Below, one piece after another: positions 5,655 through 6,890 of a stretch of DNA of 6,890 nt (positions are counted from its first letter, which is position 1; each line of letters opens with the position of its first letter). A program made the translations under genes and the position numbers. Under the pieces are notes generated by a model, which saw only the letters and a list, made by a program, of their open reading frames with translations, was not told the origin of the DNA and ran no database searches. Origin of the DNA: an uncultured Clostridia bacterium (GTDB lineage: Bacteria; Bacillota; Clostridia; Oscillospirales; CAG-272); contig CALAFS010000250.1 of assembly GCA_937892405.1 (NCBI GenBank), forward strand, positions 1 to 6,890. The letters run 5' to 3'.

Positions 5655-6458
5655 TTACTTTTCATAATCTTCCGCGATCTTTTTCGCGTATTGACGGGGC
5701 GGCATTTTCATTCTTCTTTTGAAGGCATAGCTGAAATAGGACTGAGAAGAAAAGCCGCACTCATAGGCGATCTCGGTGAGCGTTTTCTCCCCGACGGTGA
5801 GAAGCTCGGTCGCCTTCTTGATCCTCTGCTGCTCGACATAGTCGCGCAGGGTCATGCCGGTCGCACTCTTGAAGACCGCATGAAAATAAACGGGGCTGAA
5901 CGATACCTCCGCCGCGACGCGTGCGAGGGAGAGATCGGCGGTGAGGTTTTTCCCGATGTAGTCGATCGCCCGCTCCGCCGCACTGTACGGGAGAGAGCCG
6001 ATGGCGTGCTCCGCCCTCTGCCGCCCCGCGATGCGGTGGAGGCGATAAACAAGCTCCAGCGCAAGTCCCGTCAGAGCGACGGTGTCCGCCTCCGAGTCGA
6101 TGTCATACGAGAGCGCGATGGCGCGGAAGATCTCGGGGATCCGCGGATCCTCTCCTATTTCTATATAATCGGGCAGGCGCGAGAGCATATCGAACAGCGT
6201 CCCTTCCCTGACGATCAGGTGGACGAAGGCACAGCGGTACGGCAGGCGGGTGTGACGAATCTGCCCCGGCTTCGCCGCGATGACGAAGTCCTCCGAGATG
6301 GGGCGACTCTCCTCCCCGATATAAGAGGTGCCGCCCGCCTCGAGCGGAAGCTCCAGCTCGAAGACGGAGACGCGGCGCGGGGGCGTGACGGTGCGCCCTC
6401 TGACGGCGGGCTTTGTGTGATAGATACCGACGGCGACAAGGTGCGGCAGGGAGATCAT
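5655..6458 (-). CDS. AraC-family transcriptional regulator, 267 aa
   Basis: This is a second AraC/XylS-type regulator. Residues about 30-85 form a cupin-like sensor region (SVFELELPL, FVIAAKPGQIRHTRLPY, CAFVHLIV), followed by a helical linker. The DNA-binding half starts about 160 with YSAAERAIDYIGKNL. Its two helix-turn-helix motifs lie at about 177-198 (LSLARVAAEVSFSPVYFHAVF) and 226-248 (LTEIAYECGFSSQSYFSYAF), ending in KMPPRQYAKK, a canonical family ending. The ATG at 6458 is supported by GGAGG 4 bases upstream. It is divergent from an enolase-superfamily dehydratase gene and shares its intergenic region, so it most likely controls that gene in response to a sugar or sugar acid. It is only distantly similar to the first AraC-type protein here, so the two are not a recent duplication. 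Family is certain; effector is unknown. Confidence 0.94.
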   Translation of the reverse strand: MISLPHLVAVGIYHTKPAVRGRTVTPPRRVSVFELELPLEAGGTSYIGEESRPISEDFVIAAKPGQIRHTRLPYRCAFVHLIVREGTLFDMLSRLPDYIEIGEDPRIPEIFRAIALSYDIDSEADTVALTGLALELVYRLHRIAGRQRAEHAIGSLPYSAAERAIDYIGKNLTADLSLARVAAEVSFSPVYFHAVFKSATGMTLRDYVEQQRIKKATELLTVGEKTLTEIAYECGFSSQSYFSYAFKRRMKMPPRQYAKKIAEDYEK

Positions 6459-6478
6459 ATTTCCTCCATCATCATAAG

Positions 6479-6503
6479 ATTTCTTATAAATGTGCTAAGA
6501 AAT
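6479..6503. promoter_or_regulatory. Inverted repeat in the leader of the second AraC-family gene
   Basis: ATTTCTTA (6479-6486) and TAAGAAAT (6496-6503) are exact reverse complements with 9 bases between. An overlapping smaller inverted repeat is ATAAGA-TT-TCTTAT (6474-6487). Both lie between the predicted transcription start (about 6519) and the ribosome site of the minus-strand regulator. They could be an operator for autoregulation or a leader RNA hairpin. Confidence 0.45.
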
Positions 6504-6525
6504 TGATAGAATCATCTTAAAATAT

Positions 6526-6554
6526 ATTATAAAATAGTCTTGACGATATGTCAA
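6526..6554 (-). promoter_or_regulatory. Perfect-consensus promoter of the second AraC-family gene
   Basis: On the minus strand the -35 box is TTGACA (complement of 6549-6554) and the -10 box is TATAAT (complement of 6526-6531), exactly 17 bp apart. A full-consensus promoter on a regulator gene suggests it is either strongly repressed or strongly expressed. Transcription would start near 6519. Confidence 0.88.
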
Positions 6555-6555
6555 G
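6539..6555. promoter_or_regulatory. 17-bp palindrome covering the -35 region, candidate operator
   Basis: CTTGAC (6539-6544) and GTCAAG (6550-6555) flank GATAT. The right arm contains the minus-strand -35 box, and the left arm supplies TTGACG reading right toward the dehydratase gene. It may be a pair of opposed -35 boxes, a regulator site, or both. Confidence 0.45.
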
Positions 6556-6569
6556 AGAAAAGAGAAAAT
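6540..6569 (+). promoter_or_regulatory. Weak candidate promoter for the dehydratase-like gene
   Basis: TTGACG (6540-6545) is followed after 18 bp by GAAAAT (6564-6569), matching four of six -10 positions. Such a poor -10 box is what one expects at an activator-dependent promoter, which would suit the divergent AraC-family gene. No better plus-strand promoter is visible before 6627. Confidence 0.35.
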
Positions 6570-6626
6570 CAAAAAAAGAACGCATACAACAAATGCCGTG
6601 TCATACGGCGGAACGGAGAATTTTTT

Positions 6627-6890
6627 ATGAAGGTCACGGACATCAAGCCCTTTGTCGTCGACTGCTTCCGCACGAATTTCGTGTTCGTGAAGATCACGAC
6701 CGACGAAGGCATCGACGGCGTGGGAGAGGCGACGCTCGAATACAAGGAGAAGGCTCTGCTCGGCGCGCTCGAACACATCAAAGAGTACCTCGTCGGGCAG
6801 AACCCCCTCGACATCGAAAAACACTGGCACGCCATCTACCGCGACGCCTACTGGCGGGGCGGGCCCGTCCTGACGAGCGCGCTTTCGGCG
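6627..6890 (+). CDS. Enolase-superfamily sugar-acid dehydratase-like protein, 5' part only
   Basis: Only the first 88 codons are inside the window; the frame is open to the last base. The protein begins MKVTDIKPFVVDCF and continues with VFVKITTDEGIDGVGEATLEYKEKALL, then YLVGQNPLDIEKHWHAIYRDAYWRGGPVLTSALSA. This is the N-terminal capping domain of the mandelate racemase/muconate lactonising branch of the enolase superfamily, closest in feel to D-galactonate and D-mannonate dehydratases. These dehydrate aldonic acids to 2-keto-3-deoxy acids with Mg2+. The metal ligands and catalytic bases lie in the barrel beyond the window, so the substrate cannot be called and I give no gene symbol. The ATG at 6627 is preceded by CGGAG with 8 bases of spacing. 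It is divergent from an AraC-family regulator that probably controls it. Confidence 0.85.
   Translation, partial: MKVTDIKPFVVDCFRTNFVFVKITTDEGIDGVGEATLEYKEKALLGALEHIKEYLVGQNPLDIEKHWHAIYRDAYWRGGPVLTSALSA

Noticed and set aside
5691..6506. Plus-strand open frame (271 codons) opposite the second AraC-family gene
   Set aside because: The minus-strand protein has two good helix-turn-helix motifs and a consensus promoter.

Overview
The window looks like a chromosomal segment of a GC-rich Clostridia-type Firmicute, possibly a gut Oscillospirales or Christensenellales relative. This is inferred from near-consensus SigA promoters (TTGACA-17-TATAAT types), AGGAGG-like ribosome binding sites, many simple hairpin/T-tract terminators, GC-rich codon use in the main genes, and AraC-family regulators paired with sugar-metabolism genes. 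No 16S rRNA or other marker gene is present, so the lineage is a guess.

Layout. Positions 1-382 are non-coding and hold two near-identical tandem units of 141 bp plus a diverged partial unit; each full unit carries three perfect hairpins. A consensus promoter (388-416) then opens an AT-richer pair of small unrecognised genes (457-852 and 879-1214). The two appear to be distant paralogues, and the second looks C-terminally truncated because its reading frame runs into the terminator hairpin (1173-1212). On the opposite strand and converging on that terminator is a 709-residue glycosidase-like enzyme of unassigned family (1259-3388). Divergent from it is an AraC-family regulator (3585-4418). 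Their two promoters are superimposed almost base for base (3437-3468), so polymerase can probably occupy only one at a time.

A tryptophanyl-tRNA synthetase gene with its own promoter and a short leader follows (4526-5590); its sequence resembles the TrpRS II type. It converges across a bidirectional terminator with a second AraC-family regulator (5655-6458, minus strand). That regulator is divergent from the 5' end of an enolase-superfamily (galactonate/mannonate dehydratase-like) gene that runs off the window at 6890. The intergenic region between them carries a perfect-consensus promoter for the regulator and a 17-bp palindrome over its -35 box.

How it works together (inference). There are two independent regulator/target modules for carbohydrate use, each an AraC-family sensor divergent from a catabolic gene: a glycosidase-like protein in one and a sugar-acid dehydratase in the other. 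A housekeeping tRNA synthetase lies between them. The most promising leads are the unclassified glycosidase-like protein with its superimposed divergent promoters, the truncated small paralogue, and the hairpin-rich 141-bp repeats.
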